Below, in pieces: positions 45,935 through 58,503 of a DNA stretch of 64,000 nt. A program made the translations under genes and the position numbers. The notes below the pieces were generated by a model. It saw only the letters and a list, made by a program, of their open reading frames with translations. It ran no database searches and had not been told where the DNA came from. The stretch is from Furcasterigmium furcatum (lineage: Eukaryota; Ascomycota; Sordariomycetes; Glomerellales; Plectosphaerellaceae). Position 1 is the stretch's first letter, and each line of letters begins with the position of its first letter. The stretch spans positions 5,309,598 to 5,373,597 of the forward strand of contig BCIA01000003.1 in NCBI GenBank assembly GCA_001599815.1. Direction: 5' to 3'.

Positions 45935-48900
45935 CTATGTGTAGTTGACATCGGCCTTCCCGGTATCGAGAAGCATCTGAACGATCCTTTCGTCCCCACG
46001 AACCACGGCCATTGACAGCGCAGTTTTACCCTGCCTGTCTTTGCACTGGACGTCGGCTTTTCCCGTGTCGAGGAGCAGCTTACCAATTTTCTCGTGGCCT
46101 TGCATCACCGTGAGCAACAGCGCAGTCCTGCCACCCCTGCTTTTCGAGTTGACGTCAATGCTGCCTGTTTCGAGGAGCATCTTCACAATCCGATCGTGTC
46201 CGCATGTAGCGGCCCTCGACAACGCTGGTGAACCATCTTCGACCTTTCCCGTATCGAGCAGGAGCTTGACAACCGCCCGATGGCCTCCATGAGCGGCTAA
46301 AAGTAGAGCCGTGTCGTTCTTCCGATCCACCGCGTTGACGTCGACCTCGTCCGTGTCGAGCAGTAGCTTAACGACTGCCTCGCGGCCATTCTCAGCAGCC
46401 CAGATCAGAGGCGTACGGCCCCTATCATCTCGCGCGTTGACGTCGACCTCGCCCGTGTCGAGCAGCAGCTTGACGAATGCCTCGTGGCCTCTGCGGGCAG
46501 CCCAGATGAGAGGCGTTCGCTGAAACACATCTCGGAGATCGGGCCCTTCGGTGCTCAGTAGCAACCGTGTCGCTACTTCTGAAAGTCCAAAATACGCCGC
46601 CAGATGCAGTGCGGCCATGGTCACCGGACCATATTTACCTTTCACATAGCTGTGTACATATCTGATGCCGAAAAGCAGTCCTTGCACGTGTGCCTCCAGC
46701 TGACGGTCTGTTTCCATGAATCTCATGACAGCCTGACTTGCTGAGGCCGCCTCGCGGGCGTGATGACCCCAGTTCCGCGTGGCGTAGGCGTAGAGAGGGT
46801 TTGAGCGTAACCGGGCCCTGTACGCTTGAATTTCCGTGCAAGGCCCTTCCTTGAAGACGTCGAATGCGAGGTAGGTCGCGCAGATGTCTGTGATGTCGCC
46901 CTCTGCGTTGGGGAAGAACCTCTTCCACGTCCGCTTGAAATATTCCTGCGTCGTGTAGTGGACGAGACGGATGATGCCGCTTTCCTCGTCGATCGTGACC
47001 AGGCCCGCGGCGAAGGAGACCAGGTCCTCGACCTCCGGCATGTTCTCCTCGTCCATCGCTGGCTCGCCGACTTCCACGCTGAGAGCGTGCTGGAGTTCTG
47101 TTATGGACAGCGGCCTTCTTGCGCAGGTGATCCATGAGAGGACCTTCTTGGCGAGCGTCTCCCGGCCCTTGACCTGGCTTTCGATACGATGCATCGCACC
47201 GTCATAGGCGTGGTCGTACGCGTCCGAGCCCTTGTGCAGCTTCGTAAGAGCTATGCGGATGGCCTTGGGGGTTACTTCGCCCTGCAGTGAGTCGAGATGC
47301 AGTTGCGCCAGTAGGAACCTATCCGTTGGTGTTAGTGAGGTGATCCCCTGGTTGAATTGATGTATTTGACTTACATTCCGTCAACCGCCTGAAGGATTTT
47401 CTCCTTGATCTCCTCCTGAAGCGCCTCGTTGGACCCGACGCAAGATGGCAATCTTGCAATGTTGTTGCTAATGTATCGCCGCACGTCCTCCGGATGGGCT
47501 CGAATCTCAAGCGTTGCTGCCAGGCTGAACTTTGCCGTGATATCTGCGATGAATCTAGATGTTGCGAAGAGATTCACCCCTGACTGGGCCTGGAGATCAA
47601 AACACTCTGATAGCAGCTTCGACCTCGAGCCATCAGACAGCTGGCACTCATCAAGAGCGTCGATAATGACAAAGACCCGTGAGCACAACGCCGCTACGGC
47701 TCTCAAGTTTCGGGAGAGCTCGTCGAGCAAGGGCCGCCTGTTGCTTTTCTTGGCGCATGTCCTGTGAAGAAGTTTCACACACTCTGGCAGGGAGGCCTGG
47801 CCCTGGGCGAGCTGCTTGAGCAGGCTTGCGAGGAGATCCTCGACCTTCTGATCGTCCTGGCGCCGGAAGTTACAGTACAAGAAGGCGATGCCGACGTTCT
47901 TTTGGTCTCTAAAGCGTTCGTAGAGGTCTTCGATCACGATGGATGTGAGAATCGTCTTCCCGGCTCCAGGTATCCCTGGACAGAAAAGCGTCTGCTTCTC
48001 GGCGTTGACCCAGTCTTGGTATTCGGTAGAGTCCAGCAGCCATTGTCCGCTGCCCTCCTGCCGTCGCCTGAGAAAGTCGCTCTGCTGAGGCCAATAGTCC
48101 GTGGGCGTGAGCCAGTCGAGGATGGCTTTGGACTCGGCGTCCTCGTGCCACTGCTCCTGCTGCTGTCTTGCTTCCACCATGACCTTGTGGGTACTGGCGG
48201 TGATATCACGGACGGCATCCAGCTTTGTCTCAACTGTGCGCGCTGTGAGAAAGTGTCTTTTACTTCTGAGTGTGCGTACGGGTGTAGTACTAACACTCCT
48301 GGATAATCTCGCCGATACGCCTCTCCTCCTCGACATGATGATGAGGGATCTGGCGGAGGAGATCCTTCGCGTACGCCGCGGCCATCATCGCCGCAAACCC
48401 CTGCCACGCCTTGTTCTTGTGCGAGTCGGAGTAGTCGCAGATGCCCCTGATGACCAGGCAAGGGAAGTGGTTCATCAGGCCGGCGGCCTCCATCTCAAAA
48501 CACAGGACGCCCTTCTCCGCCGCCAGCTTGTCGCGGATCCGCGCATCCTTTATCACCTTGTCCCCGCTGGCGATCAGACCGTAGTGGATTACGGGATCGT
48601 CCTCCTCCTTGTCCCGTTCCTCCCGGGCTACCAGATGTTCTGGATCGCAGCCGCAGAGCTCGTCGCGGTCGCCAGATGCGCCGGCCGGGTGCACGACCTC
48701 GGACTTATACAGCATATCGCTCTCAGCGGGAGGCCGGCTGTACTTCTTCTTGAGCTTGATCTTTTTCAAGGCCTCGCTCGCGTCTCTCTCGAGCTGGTGC
48801 CCCTCCATCTCGTACTTGGCCCGAAGAGCGGCAAGAGCCGTCCGCAGGACTGTCGGGGGCTGGTTCAGGAACCCCGTGTAGTGGAAGGTCTCGTCCTGGA

Positions 48901-49279
48901 TCGTCTTTCCAAAGTCGTACTGAAAGACGCCTCCCCTGACGCCGTCGGGGCGGCTGACGACGACATCACCGAGACGGACTTCCTGCTTCGAACTGGGCGC
49001 GCCGCCTCCGACACCGACCATCAAGCCGATGCGCACGTTTGGAAAACTGCGCGACATGTCCTTCGCCACTGTCGCCGCTGATGCCTTGCCGTACTCGGCA
49101 TCGGGCAGCGGGGCGATGACCACATGATGAGGACCGATCCTGCCTAGGGCGTAGGTGTTGTTGTCGTTCTGCCCGACTTGGGCGGCCTCATGCTTCTCGT
49201 CCAGGAAGGCCTGGGCGGCGACGAACTCGGCCGTGATCGCGCAGATCCAGCCGACGGTGTACTTCTGGGGATCCGACAT
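45935..49279 (-). CDS. NLR-type protein: nucleoside phosphorylase, NACHT and ankyrin domains
   Basis: Three exons (49279-48295, 48242-47375, 47318-45935) give 1078 residues; phases agree across both introns. The N-terminus is a PNP/UDP phosphorylase-like domain (YTVGWICAITAEFVAAQAFL, GLMVGVGGGAP, VLCFEMEAAGLMN, RGICDYSDSHKNKAW). A NACHT ATPase follows with Walker A GIPGAGKTIL (about 417) and Walker B VFVIIDALDEC (about 517). Ankyrin repeats run from about 849 to the end, with the consensus KLLLDTGEVDVN repeated; one repeat is five residues short (KLLLDTGKVEDGSPALSRAA). Fungal proteins of this design are STAND receptors; some relatives control heterokaryon incompatibility or cell death. The ligand is unknown. 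The C-terminus looks truncated compared with the sequence beyond the stop. Cytosolic. Confidence 0.88.
46331..46521 (-). repeat. Tandem near-identical ankyrin repeat DNA
   Basis: Two copies, starting at 46331 and 46433 (spacing 102 bases, 34 codons), match at most positions over about 90 bases, including 18 identical bases at their start. The similarity at DNA level suggests recent duplication or repeat exchange inside the ankyrin array. Confidence 0.7.
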
Positions 49280-50389
49280 GATGTCGCGCGAGAGCTACAG
49301 GCGTGCCGTCAAGAGTAGAGAGGTTCAGGCTCAAAGTGAGAGCCATCTATGGGACTCTCCCTGATCAGGCTGTGGTATCACCACCTCGCTGACGAGCCAT
49401 GTCTGCGCCCCCCCTTTGGCACCCTGGCTTTGGGGGCCGAATTTCGCCAACCGCCGCACATCATTGGCTGGAGCTGCAGAGGATGAGGGAAATCGAGGGG
49501 TAAGAGACTGGAAAGGCAGAGCTGTGGCCATCATTCTCATGCCGGGCCCGACATGATGGGTTTTCGGTTTTGGACCAGAGCGTTGAATAGCTCGGCGAAA
49601 GGGCTGGAATCTGATTCCAGTGGTTGTAGCTTGGCTTCAGGATAGTCGGGATAGCCGTGAGAGTAGTAGGGACTTGACTCTCACTCAGCCCACCGAATGA
49701 GCAAAGAGAAGAGTGCACCCAATCTCGGGAGCTCGACTCAACCCGATAGATGTATTGGATACGGCCCCTTTGCCGCTGGCCATGGCATGACAATTATTTT
49801 GTTAGTTAGTGATCGCGGTGCCGTCGAGCCGAGGGGTCTGTGCCACAGAAAGTTGCCAAGTGTTCGCGAAACCTTTGTTCACTAATCGTTCAGTAATCAC
49901 TCTGGACGCCTCGGCTCGGATGCGTGGGATGACAAACCCCCTGCCGCTAAGAACTCTATCTTCGGATGCCGACTGCAGCGGATCTGCGCTAACCCTGTCA
50001 AACACTAACAGTAAACCCTCCGATGTTCGACTCGTAGTTCAGCCTCCATGGAAACTCATCGAGCCTCCTTGTCTCGAGTTGGCTAAGGCTGGCAAAAGTA
50101 CACGCTGGCCTTCGGCAAACACCGCATCATGAGGCTTCAGCCAGCATGTTGGATTTCAAACCACGAGTGACGCAATTCGGAGATGAGTGAGCAGGACGAG
50201 GCACGATGTTGCAGACTTACACAGAGCCCCGAATAGAAGGTCGTCTAAGTATTTAAGCAGCGAGATGGGCTCACATTCATTCTTCAGACTATCACTTCAG
50301 ACCATCATCTACACTTCACATCCTTCTCAGACTCCCGAGTCAAAAGCCACACATCATCTTTCAACACTCACATCTTACAAAGTAACAAA
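49280..50389. other. Divergent promoter region
   Basis: About 1.1 kb between the NLR gene (minus) and the dehydrogenase gene (plus). It holds both promoters; a TATA-like element for the dehydrogenase is at 50250-50257. No coding signal seen. Confidence 0.55.
50250..50257 (+). promoter_or_regulatory. TATA-like element of the SDR gene
   Basis: TATTTAAG about 130 bases before the ATG at 50390, followed by a C/A/T-rich leader typical of an expressed fungal gene. Inferred from sequence. Confidence 0.45.
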
Positions 50390-51166
50390 ATGGCCAACCA
50401 GACCACTATCCTCATCACCGGCGCCAACCGCGGCATCGGCAAAGGTTTCACTCAGACATACCTCGCCCAGCCATCCACCACCGTCATCGCCGCAGTCCGG
50501 GACCCCTCCCATGAATCTTCCCAGAGCCTGGCCAGCCTGCCCCTCGGCACCAACTCGAAGCTCATCGTAGTCAAGCTCGAGTCCTCCGTCGTGACCGACG
50601 CCGCCGACGCCGTAGCCACGCTCAAGAAAGAGCACGGTATTGAGTCCCTCGACATCGTCATCGCCAACGCCGGCATCGGCATCGGCGGTACCTCCATCAG
50701 AAACACCACCGCCGCCAACACCCTCGAGCACTTCAACGTAAACACCATCGCCCCCATCCTCCTCTTCCAGGCCACCGCAGACCTCCTCCAGGCCAGCAAG
50801 TCCGGCAACCCCAGGTTCGTCGCCATCTCCACCCTCATCGGCTCCATCGCCGCCATGGACACCCTCGTGGCCCTCGGCTTCGGGCCCACCGCCAGCCCCT
50901 ACGGCGGCAGCAAGACCGCCCTCAACTGGTTCATCCGCCGCCTCCACTTCGAGGAGCCCTGGCTCACCAGCTTCGTCTTCCACCCCGGCCTCGTCGAGAC
51001 CGACATGGCCGCCGGCGCCTTTTCCGGCACCGGCCGCTCCCTCAGGGACCTGGGCGCCATCACCGTCGACACCAGCGTGGCCGGCATGACAAAGGTCATC
51101 GAGGGCGCCACCAGGGATGTCAGCGGCACTTTCCAGAACTACGACGGTGCCGTCAACCCTTGGTAA
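50390..51166 (+). CDS. Short-chain dehydrogenase/reductase (SDR)
   Basis: A single exon of 258 residues with start ATG directly after the leader. The NAD(P)-binding motif TGANRGIGKGF is at residues 11-21, DIVIANAGIGIGG follows at about 90, the catalytic Ser lies in VAISTLIGS and the catalytic pair is in SPYGGSKTALNW (Tyr-X-X-X-Lys). VFHPGLVETDMA is the usual PG motif. The family is closest in flavour to norsolorinic acid ketoreductase-like SDRs, but substrate is not predictable. No signal peptide or membrane helix is present, so cytosolic. Confidence 0.9.
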   Translation: MANQTTILITGANRGIGKGFTQTYLAQPSTTVIAAVRDPSHESSQSLASLPLGTNSKLIVVKLESSVVTDAADAVATLKKEHGIESLDIVIANAGIGIGGTSIRNTTAANTLEHFNVNTIAPILLFQATADLLQASKSGNPRFVAISTLIGSIAAMDTLVALGFGPTASPYGGSKTALNWFIRRLHFEEPWLTSFVFHPGLVETDMAAGAFSGTGRSLRDLGAITVDTSVAGMTKVIEGATRDVSGTFQNYDGAVNPW

Positions 51167-52198
51167 GCAGCGGATGTCATACGGGTTTCCCGGATAGATA
51201 GATGTGTTGCCATGCAGAGATTGTCCTACATACAGAGATAGAGAGATGGATTACATCTTACCCTAATACACCACTCACCTCAACACTTTGCCGAAAATTC
51301 GTGACTCCCCTTCCTGAACAGGATTGAGATCACTCTCGGGAGACATCAAGTCTTGACTAACTAAGATGGTTTCTTTCCGTCTAGGGGAATTGAAAGCCTT
51401 TACTGGACTCGTGATTATTTAAAAGACTACTTCATCGTCTTCAATCTCCTATCTAGACGGCAACGGACTTAATTAGACTCGCTATACTATTTGTGCAAGC
51501 CCTGTTTTTTGTCTGGGAAGATGAAGCATCATGCCAACCTATCCGAGACTCTACAAAGTTAGAAATACTAATCTGGCAAGGACAGAAATCCCTATTGTGA
51601 ATCCCACAACTCAAATGGCCTGCAAAGATCCATGGGATGCTGATAGGTAGTGAGGCGACTGGATCGGGTGCCAGCGTGGGCCTCCTGGTTTCTCGAGGCT
51701 CAAGTCGTAGGCAAAAACCCCTGACTCTGTGCTGAGCCGAGGGTGTACTGAAATATGTTCTGTGGCGGTTGATGGAGAGATGGAATCCGAGCTGAGAGGT
51801 AGTGCGTGTTGCTGGCGTCGAAGATTGACAATGGAACGCGGCAAGGGAAGCAGGTTGGGAGTAGCTTCCCTGCTGCTGCTGAGCCATCCATCTTTCGAGG
51901 AAGGAATCATGTTTGAGCACAGGGGGAAATGTCAGGCACGGCCCTGGGTGGCCGCCGCCAACACCAGGTCATGCATGTCGTCAGTGCCAAAGGAAGCCAT
52001 TTTCGTCTACCTACTGCGCCATGCCGCCGACATCTAAAGTATGGAAGGTAGAACATTGCCAGCCGCGCATGCAGACGGTCCAGACGCGGACACAGCCAAG
52101 ACATAGGAAAAGCCAAAACACCCCAACGGGGACGTTATGCAAAAAGCCGCGCGAAACTCCGGGAGAAAATGCCCATTTTCTTACACGTCCGCTCTCCC
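51167..52198. other. Convergent 3' intergenic region
   Basis: About 1 kb between the 3' ends of the SDR gene (plus) and the ABC transporter gene (minus). Contains AT-richer DNA at about 51360-51480. No coding signal. Confidence 0.55.
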
Positions 52199-55100
52199 TC
52201 ACTCCTCGTCATCGAAGTCCACCAGCCTCCCCATGTCCCACTTCTTCTTCGCCGCCTTGGTGAGCGCCTCCAGCTCGCCGCTCGTCTCGCACATGTCCCT
52301 GAACACGCCCTTCTCCTTGCGGATCAGCTCGTACGGGTGTGCGTACTCCACCACGCTGCCCTGGTCCAGCACCAGCACCTTGTCGTAGTCCACGATCGTC
52401 TGCAGCCGGTGCGCGATCGTGATGATCGTGCTCGTCAGCTCCCGGATCACCTCCTGGATCTTCGAGTCCGTCGCGTAGTCGATCGACGCCGTGGCCTCGT
52501 CCATGACAAGCACGGACGGCCGCTTGAGGATGGCTCGGGCGAGGCAGAGAAGCTGCCTCTGGCCCTGCGAGAGGTTGGAGCCCGACTCGCTGACCGGGGA
52601 CGAGAGGTCCAGGAAGACGTTCTTGTTGGTGGCCGGCGCGACAGATCCGGCGGGGCTGGACGAAGAGGGCCCTTCCTCGGCAGTCACAATGATCGGCGTC
52701 GAGGGCAGAAGGGGCGTCAGACCCTTGGTAGTTGACTCGTGCGGCCCGATGAGCTGCACCTTGCGCAGCGCTTCGAAGATCTGATCGTCGGTATACGTGT
52801 CGAAGGGGTCCAGGTTGGTGCGGATAGTGCCCATGAAGAGCGTCGGGTCCTGGGGCACGATCGTGATGGCCTCACGCAGGTCTTGCAGGCCGATCAAGCC
52901 AATATCCACGTCGTCGATGAGGATCTTGCCCTCGTCAGCCTCCAGGGCGCGGAAGATAGCAAGCGCCAGAGAGCTCTTGCCAGCTCCGGTGCGGCCCACG
53001 ATACCGACCTTCTCCTTCGAGTTGATCTTGAAGCTGAGGTCGCGTAGCACGGGGTCCAGCTCCTTGCGGTAAGATGTCGTGTAGTTGATGAACTCGATAG
53101 ATCCCTGGCTGGGCCAGTTCTCGGCAGGACGGTTCTTGTCCACGATCGGCTCGGCTTCCTGCTCCACATCCAGGTACTCCTTAATACGCTCGACAGAGTT
53201 CATGTTCTGCTCGTTCAGCGCGTACAGGCGAACCAGCCACAGCACGTTCTCGGTGAACCCAATGGCGTAGCTCAGCGAGATACCCGCAGCGCCGGCGTCG
53301 ATGGTGTCCAGGCTGAGGATGACGAACACACCGGCGAAGAACGACACCAAGTCGCCCAGCAGGTCGGTTCGGAAAGCCAGCCACCTGTTGCACGCCCAGA
53401 GGTAGATGAAAGGCCTGGACTGCGTGTTGATCTTGCTCAGGTTCTCGCGAATAAATCGTCGCTCGTCGCCATAAGCGCGGATGGTGGTCATGCCAGACAG
53501 CGTCTCGCCAAACTGCTGGAACAGAGGGCTGCGCTGAACCGACTCGAGACGCTTCAAGTCACGAGAAGCGCGCAGATAGAACATGCCGACCACCCAGTAC
53601 GCAGCAGTAATGAAAATGCCCGCAATGAGGAAGCCAGGGGTGATGGAGGCGATCAGCACGACAGTAACGATAATCGCCAGGGCGCAGGACAAGACACCGA
53701 TGGCGATGGGGGCCACTTCCTGGTCCACGGCCTCGAGGTCCTTGCTGAAACGGTTCATGAGCTGTCCGAGGGGAGTGACGTCGAAGAACTTGAACTTGGC
53801 CCTCGAAACAGCAGTCATGAGGTCAGTGTGGATCTTCTTCGATGCGGTCAGGGAGCCGAAGAAGATCCAGATATCTCGGGCGAAAGCGACAACCGCACCG
53901 GCGATACCGATGGCCGCGAGACCAGTCAAGTAGTAGGCAACATTGACATCCTGGATGGCAGCGATGCTAAAGCTGGTTGAGTTGCCGGAAAAGCCGTAGT
54001 GCGCGATGTGGGCAAAGTACGTGGGCGTGATGGTCTGGGAGCTGTAGCTTTGCGACGAGGTTGAGAAGTCGATCCTATCCACATCCTCGGTAACGTATTG
54101 GTTTGCCCACTCCCTGACCCAGATATTGGTGGCGACTCCAGACATTTGCTGCACCGTGAAGATGACAGCGGCAACAATCCAGAACCACCAAGGGCCCATG
54201 CAGTTGAGATAAAGCTTGATGATGGACCACTTGACGGCGCCCTCTGCCTTGGTCTCCTCCATCGCGGCCTTGGCCTCCTTCTTCTTTGGCTTGACGGTCT
54301 TGCCGTTGGTCTGCTCGTCGCCGTTCACCACGGTCTCAGACATGTCGTCGCCAACACTAGAGGGGACACGGGAAGGCATCTGAGATGCACAGGCAGTGCC
54401 TGGGCGGGACCGCTGCACATCTTCGCCAAGCTTGCCAGACTCGATGAGTTCGGTGGTTTCGCCTTGAACGCTGACACGGCCATTGTCAAGCATGACGACA
54501 TAACGAGAGGACGGAACACAAAGTTGGATATTGTGAGTGACCAGGATGCAAGTTCGGCCGACCATCAAGGGGCCCTTGATGGCGTTGTTGAAGATCCATT
54601 GAGCAGTGTGAGAGTCGACAGCGCTGAGGCAATCGTCGAGAAGGAGATGCTGAGAGTTCGAGTAGAGCGCGCGGGCCAGCGAGATGCGCTGCTTTTGGCC
54701 TCCGGAGAGGGTGATGCCCTTCTCGCCGACCAGGGTTTCGTCGCCGTTGTCCAGGATGTCAAGGTCCCGCTCCAGGGCGCAAGCCACGATGACGTTCCTG
54801 TATCGGACCTCGTCCATCTCAGATGAGAAGAGAATGTTGTCGCGAATGTTGGCGTTGACAAGCCATGCGGACTGCGCAACGTAGGCTACCGTGTCCGCTA
54901 GCCTGGTCTCGGGGTCGGGTCGCACATCCTCACGGCTGCGGCCGCCGGGGCAGTACACATTTCCGTTGACCAGAGTCATCTCACCCAACAGCGCCATCAG
55001 CATGGAAGTCTTGCCGGAGCCCGTGGGGCCAGCGATGATGTTCAGCTGGCCAATCTTGAAGTCGATGTTCAGATCCAGAAGACGGAATGCCATTGAGCCG

Positions 55101-57311
55101 TCTTCGGCGACGGTGTTCTTGCTGCCCCAGATGAAAGTGCTGTTGCGGAAGCCAATCACCTTGTTGCCGTCCTCGTCTACGTTGTCTTCGCCAAGCTGTT
55201 CATACTTTTCGGTCTCGTCCTCCATCAAGAACTCCTCCACACGGTCGAGGGAGACCTTGGTCTCTTGCACGTGGGCGAACATGTCGCCGAATTGATCGAG
55301 AGGCACGCGCAGCAGCATGAAGAGCGAGATGGCAGTAAAGGCCACGGACGGGTACAGGGGCTTCTTCTCGACCACAGTGAACATGAGGAAAGAGAAGAAT
55401 GTGATGAGCACGGGGACGGAGTTCCACACGGCGACGGCCCAGGACCAAACGAGGAAGCGAGAGCGCAGAGCCTTCAGCTCGACGGCGCGCTTCTCATCAA
55501 CGATGCGTCCGAATCTCTGCTCCCACGCGAAGTACTTGATGATGCGGATGTTGTTCAGCACCTCATTCGTGACGTTGATACGCTTGTCGGTGGCGGCGAG
55601 GATGGCCTTGGAAGTCGAGGTGAATGCTCGCGCGAATCCGTAGTTCACAGGAAGCAGAAGCACCATGACGACCAGTCCGGGAATCGCGCTCTTGCCCATG
55701 ACCTGCCACAGCAGGATGACGCAGATGATGAGCTGAGTGGGGGCGGCCGCGCAGAGGAAGTGGAGGTACGCGGTGATCTCGGCAATCTTGAAGCTGTCGA
55801 CGGACATGAGGTTGATGATGGTGCCGAGGTTGGCCTGCTCGTCCTCCTTGTTGTCGTCCTTGGCAGCGTCGGCAGCAGCCGACTCATCGTCCTTCTTCAG
55901 ACCCAGCTTGCGCTTGACCTTGTCCAAGAAACCACCGGACTGCTTCTTCTTGTTCTCTCCGAGCACCTTGTCCTTGCCTGCTGCGGCCTTGCGGCGCAGG
56001 GCCTTGGCATAGATCTCGCCGACGATGATGGCACGAATGCGGATGCAGATCTTACGGCCAACCCAGAGAGCCATACCGTCACCAAAGGAGCGGACCAAGT
56101 CCAGAACGGGGAGCATCAAGACGTAGAGCCAGATGACGTTGATGGGCTTCTCGCCGGGTTGCTCGACATACTCAAGAATAGCCTTGAGAAGGAGTGTGGG
56201 GGCGAAGGTGAAGACACCGCCGATGAAGGCCAGGAAGCACTGGAAGACCAATTCCTTCTTGAAGTATCCGAGGAGATGGAACGCCAGAGACGTGGTCCTC
56301 TTGAGCTGGCGGTAGTCGGCGAGGACCGCAGCAGCCTTATCTTTGGGAACCAGGTTCCACACCGACTTCATCTCGAGTGTCTCCTTGTAACCGCGCCAAA
56401 TCATGGGGTCAATCCAGGAGAAGGTGGCAAGAGACAGCAGCGACGCGAGGGGCTCTCGGGAGGGCTCGATGTCGTCCTCCCACTCCAAGAAGACGGTCTT
56501 GTTGCCCTTGCGCGTGGTAACGGCCATGCCGAACAGGAGTGTGGTCAGGGCGAACTCGATGACCACGAGCACCAGGATCAGGCGCGAGCTCGGGTGAATG
56601 AGGACCGAGCGGAAGAGGGCGAGATGGAAGAGCCATTGGCAGGCGTAAATGGAGGCAGTGTGGTTCCACAGATGAGGCACGCGCCAGACGGTGTTGCCGA
56701 GGAACAGGCGAAGGGTGGCGATGATGAAAACATAGAGCCAGGACACCAGCCCTGCAACGGCAGAGAGCTGGCCCTGCTCGCCATAGCCGCCATTGGTCAG
56801 AGCGACGATGTAGATGGCGATCAAGCCGGCAATTGCGGCCTCCTCGACGTAAACGGAGAGGCTCTGCCCCGGAGGGCTGTCGGCCTGGATGATGGAGCCT
56901 CGCGTGGTGGTCTTGACGAGGGAGAGACGGCCACCGCCACCGCCACCGTTCATGGTCAGGTAGTCATCCTCGGCTTCAAGATCCTCCTGCTGCTCGGGAG
57001 GGATATCGGTGTGATCGACCGCGCTGTTCCTGCGGATGTCGATAGGGTTGGGGATCTCTTTGTAACCGCGCTTCGTCCACTTCGAGATGGCAGCGGGAAC
57101 ATGATCGGCGAGGATGAGCAGGAACGAGACGCCAATTACGATTAGAGGGAAGAGGAACTTGAGGTAGCTGCCAAGACACGCATGTTAGCCAATTGCCCGA
57201 CTGACTTGGACGACATCGGAGGGAGGAGGCGATGGGCACGAACTCTTGCTGGAAGCAGAGGCTGAAGTCATCGATCTGCCATATCGGCCAGCCGCACTGC
57301 GCAAAGCCCAT
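52199..57311 (-). CDS. ABCC-type (MRP) multidrug-resistance ABC transporter
   Basis: The main exon covers 57171-52199 and reads through the ATG at 56953. A first exon with MGFAQCGWPIWQIDDFSLCF starting at 57311 fits the family start, but its intron donor could not be settled. The order is N-terminal membrane segments, membrane domain 1, nucleotide domain 1 (GPTGSGKTSM near residue 641 of the 56953 frame, signature LSGGQKQRIS, Walker B HLLLDDCLSAVD), membrane domain 2, and nucleotide domain 2 (GRTGAGKSSLAL, LSQGQRQLLCLARAI, VLVMDEATASID). A Ser/Pro-rich insert lies before the second signature. Full-length exporters of this class move glutathione or other conjugates and drugs into the vacuole or out of the cell. 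The substrate is unknown. Confidence 0.88.
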
Positions 57312-58503
57312 GATTTACGCAGATATCATGTGGCTTGCCACGAGAGCTGGGATGGCGAAAAAAGAAAAGAAATAGAAAAGTGGCCCGACCAGACGAGGCG
57401 CGTCGTCGGAAGAGGCTCTAGCTCTGCACCAGCACCGTGCTCTCCCAAGCTCGGAAGCCGCAGGAGTGGGCAAGTAAGATCGGCGGTCGCAAATCCGAAT
57501 CGGCGGGCGTGTGCCTCTGGGGGCGAGGTCGGACGGCGGCGGGTCTCGGCGACGTCGGATGAAGCCTGTCGCACGGGTGAGGAGGGCGGGAAGTTGCAGG
57601 TCGACCAACGGATGTCGATGTCGAAGGGGGAAAAAAGAAGAGGAAGAAAAGGGAACCGGGAAGCCGTGCGAAGGAAGACACTGGAGCCCGCAGGGAAGGG
57701 AGCGCGGGAGCGAAAACGCGGTGGAGGTGAAGAATGAATGCCAAAGCCAAAGGGAGTGGAGCTGCCGGTGGTCCTGATTAGATCATTGATGGGGATGGTG
57801 GGGTGCTCGATGGCCTGCGCTTCCGATTTTGTCTGTCTCTCGTTACTCGCTAGGTATGCTCGGGATAGCTGGTGTTGAGTAGCGGTAATTTGATCCGGTG
57901 GTTGCTCGGAGAAGAAGCTGAAGCTATCGGCGGTCGAGTTGACAAGAGTGAGGTTTCGCCTGGAGAAAAAAAGCAGCGACGAAGCTTGAGCACCTCAATC
58001 AATCCAGGATGATGATGCACTGTGGTGGAGTCATCTACGATTTCTCTCCACCCTTCCCAAACTTCCCCCCTCGCCTGCTTCGAGTATCCATCACGGTTGA
58101 CTTGCCGGCTGCAGTTCGCTTCCAGCGCACCACAATTCCGTCTGCTGAGCGGTAAATTGACTGGCTGGCCTGTCTGCTAACCACCATCGACTCTATCGGC
58201 TTCCAGCCTCCGGACCCGCCCCCGTTCTTTTTCTGCTGCGGCCCATCTGCAGCCCCCGGACCCCCCACCTGCAAGTCAGAGGGAAGCTCCTCCCTCATCA
58301 CAAAAACGGTGAACCTTCTGCACCCTGCCAACCTGTCACCGATATCAGATTTGACATCCGAGAGCCCCTCTTCGTATTGCTGCATGGCGCAATGTCACAC
58401 CGCATACAACGGTGCATCACATACATGGAAGTGACGGATAAGATCAATTTTCAACTATTGGACAGTCCGGGCCACTCACTCCTTCATGCATCCATCCCCA
58501 GGC
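57312..58503. other. Intergenic region between minus-strand genes
   Basis: About 1.2 kb containing the ABC transporter promoter and leader, which is purine-rich on the plus strand at about 57620-57740, and the 3' end of the aldolase gene. No coding signal. Confidence 0.5.

Noticed and set aside
55265..57145. 626-codon plus-strand open frame across the ABC transporter gene
   Set aside because: Antisense shadow; composition is that of reversed codons (Glu/Asp/Gly/Val-rich) and no motif is present, while the minus strand has complete ABC signatures.
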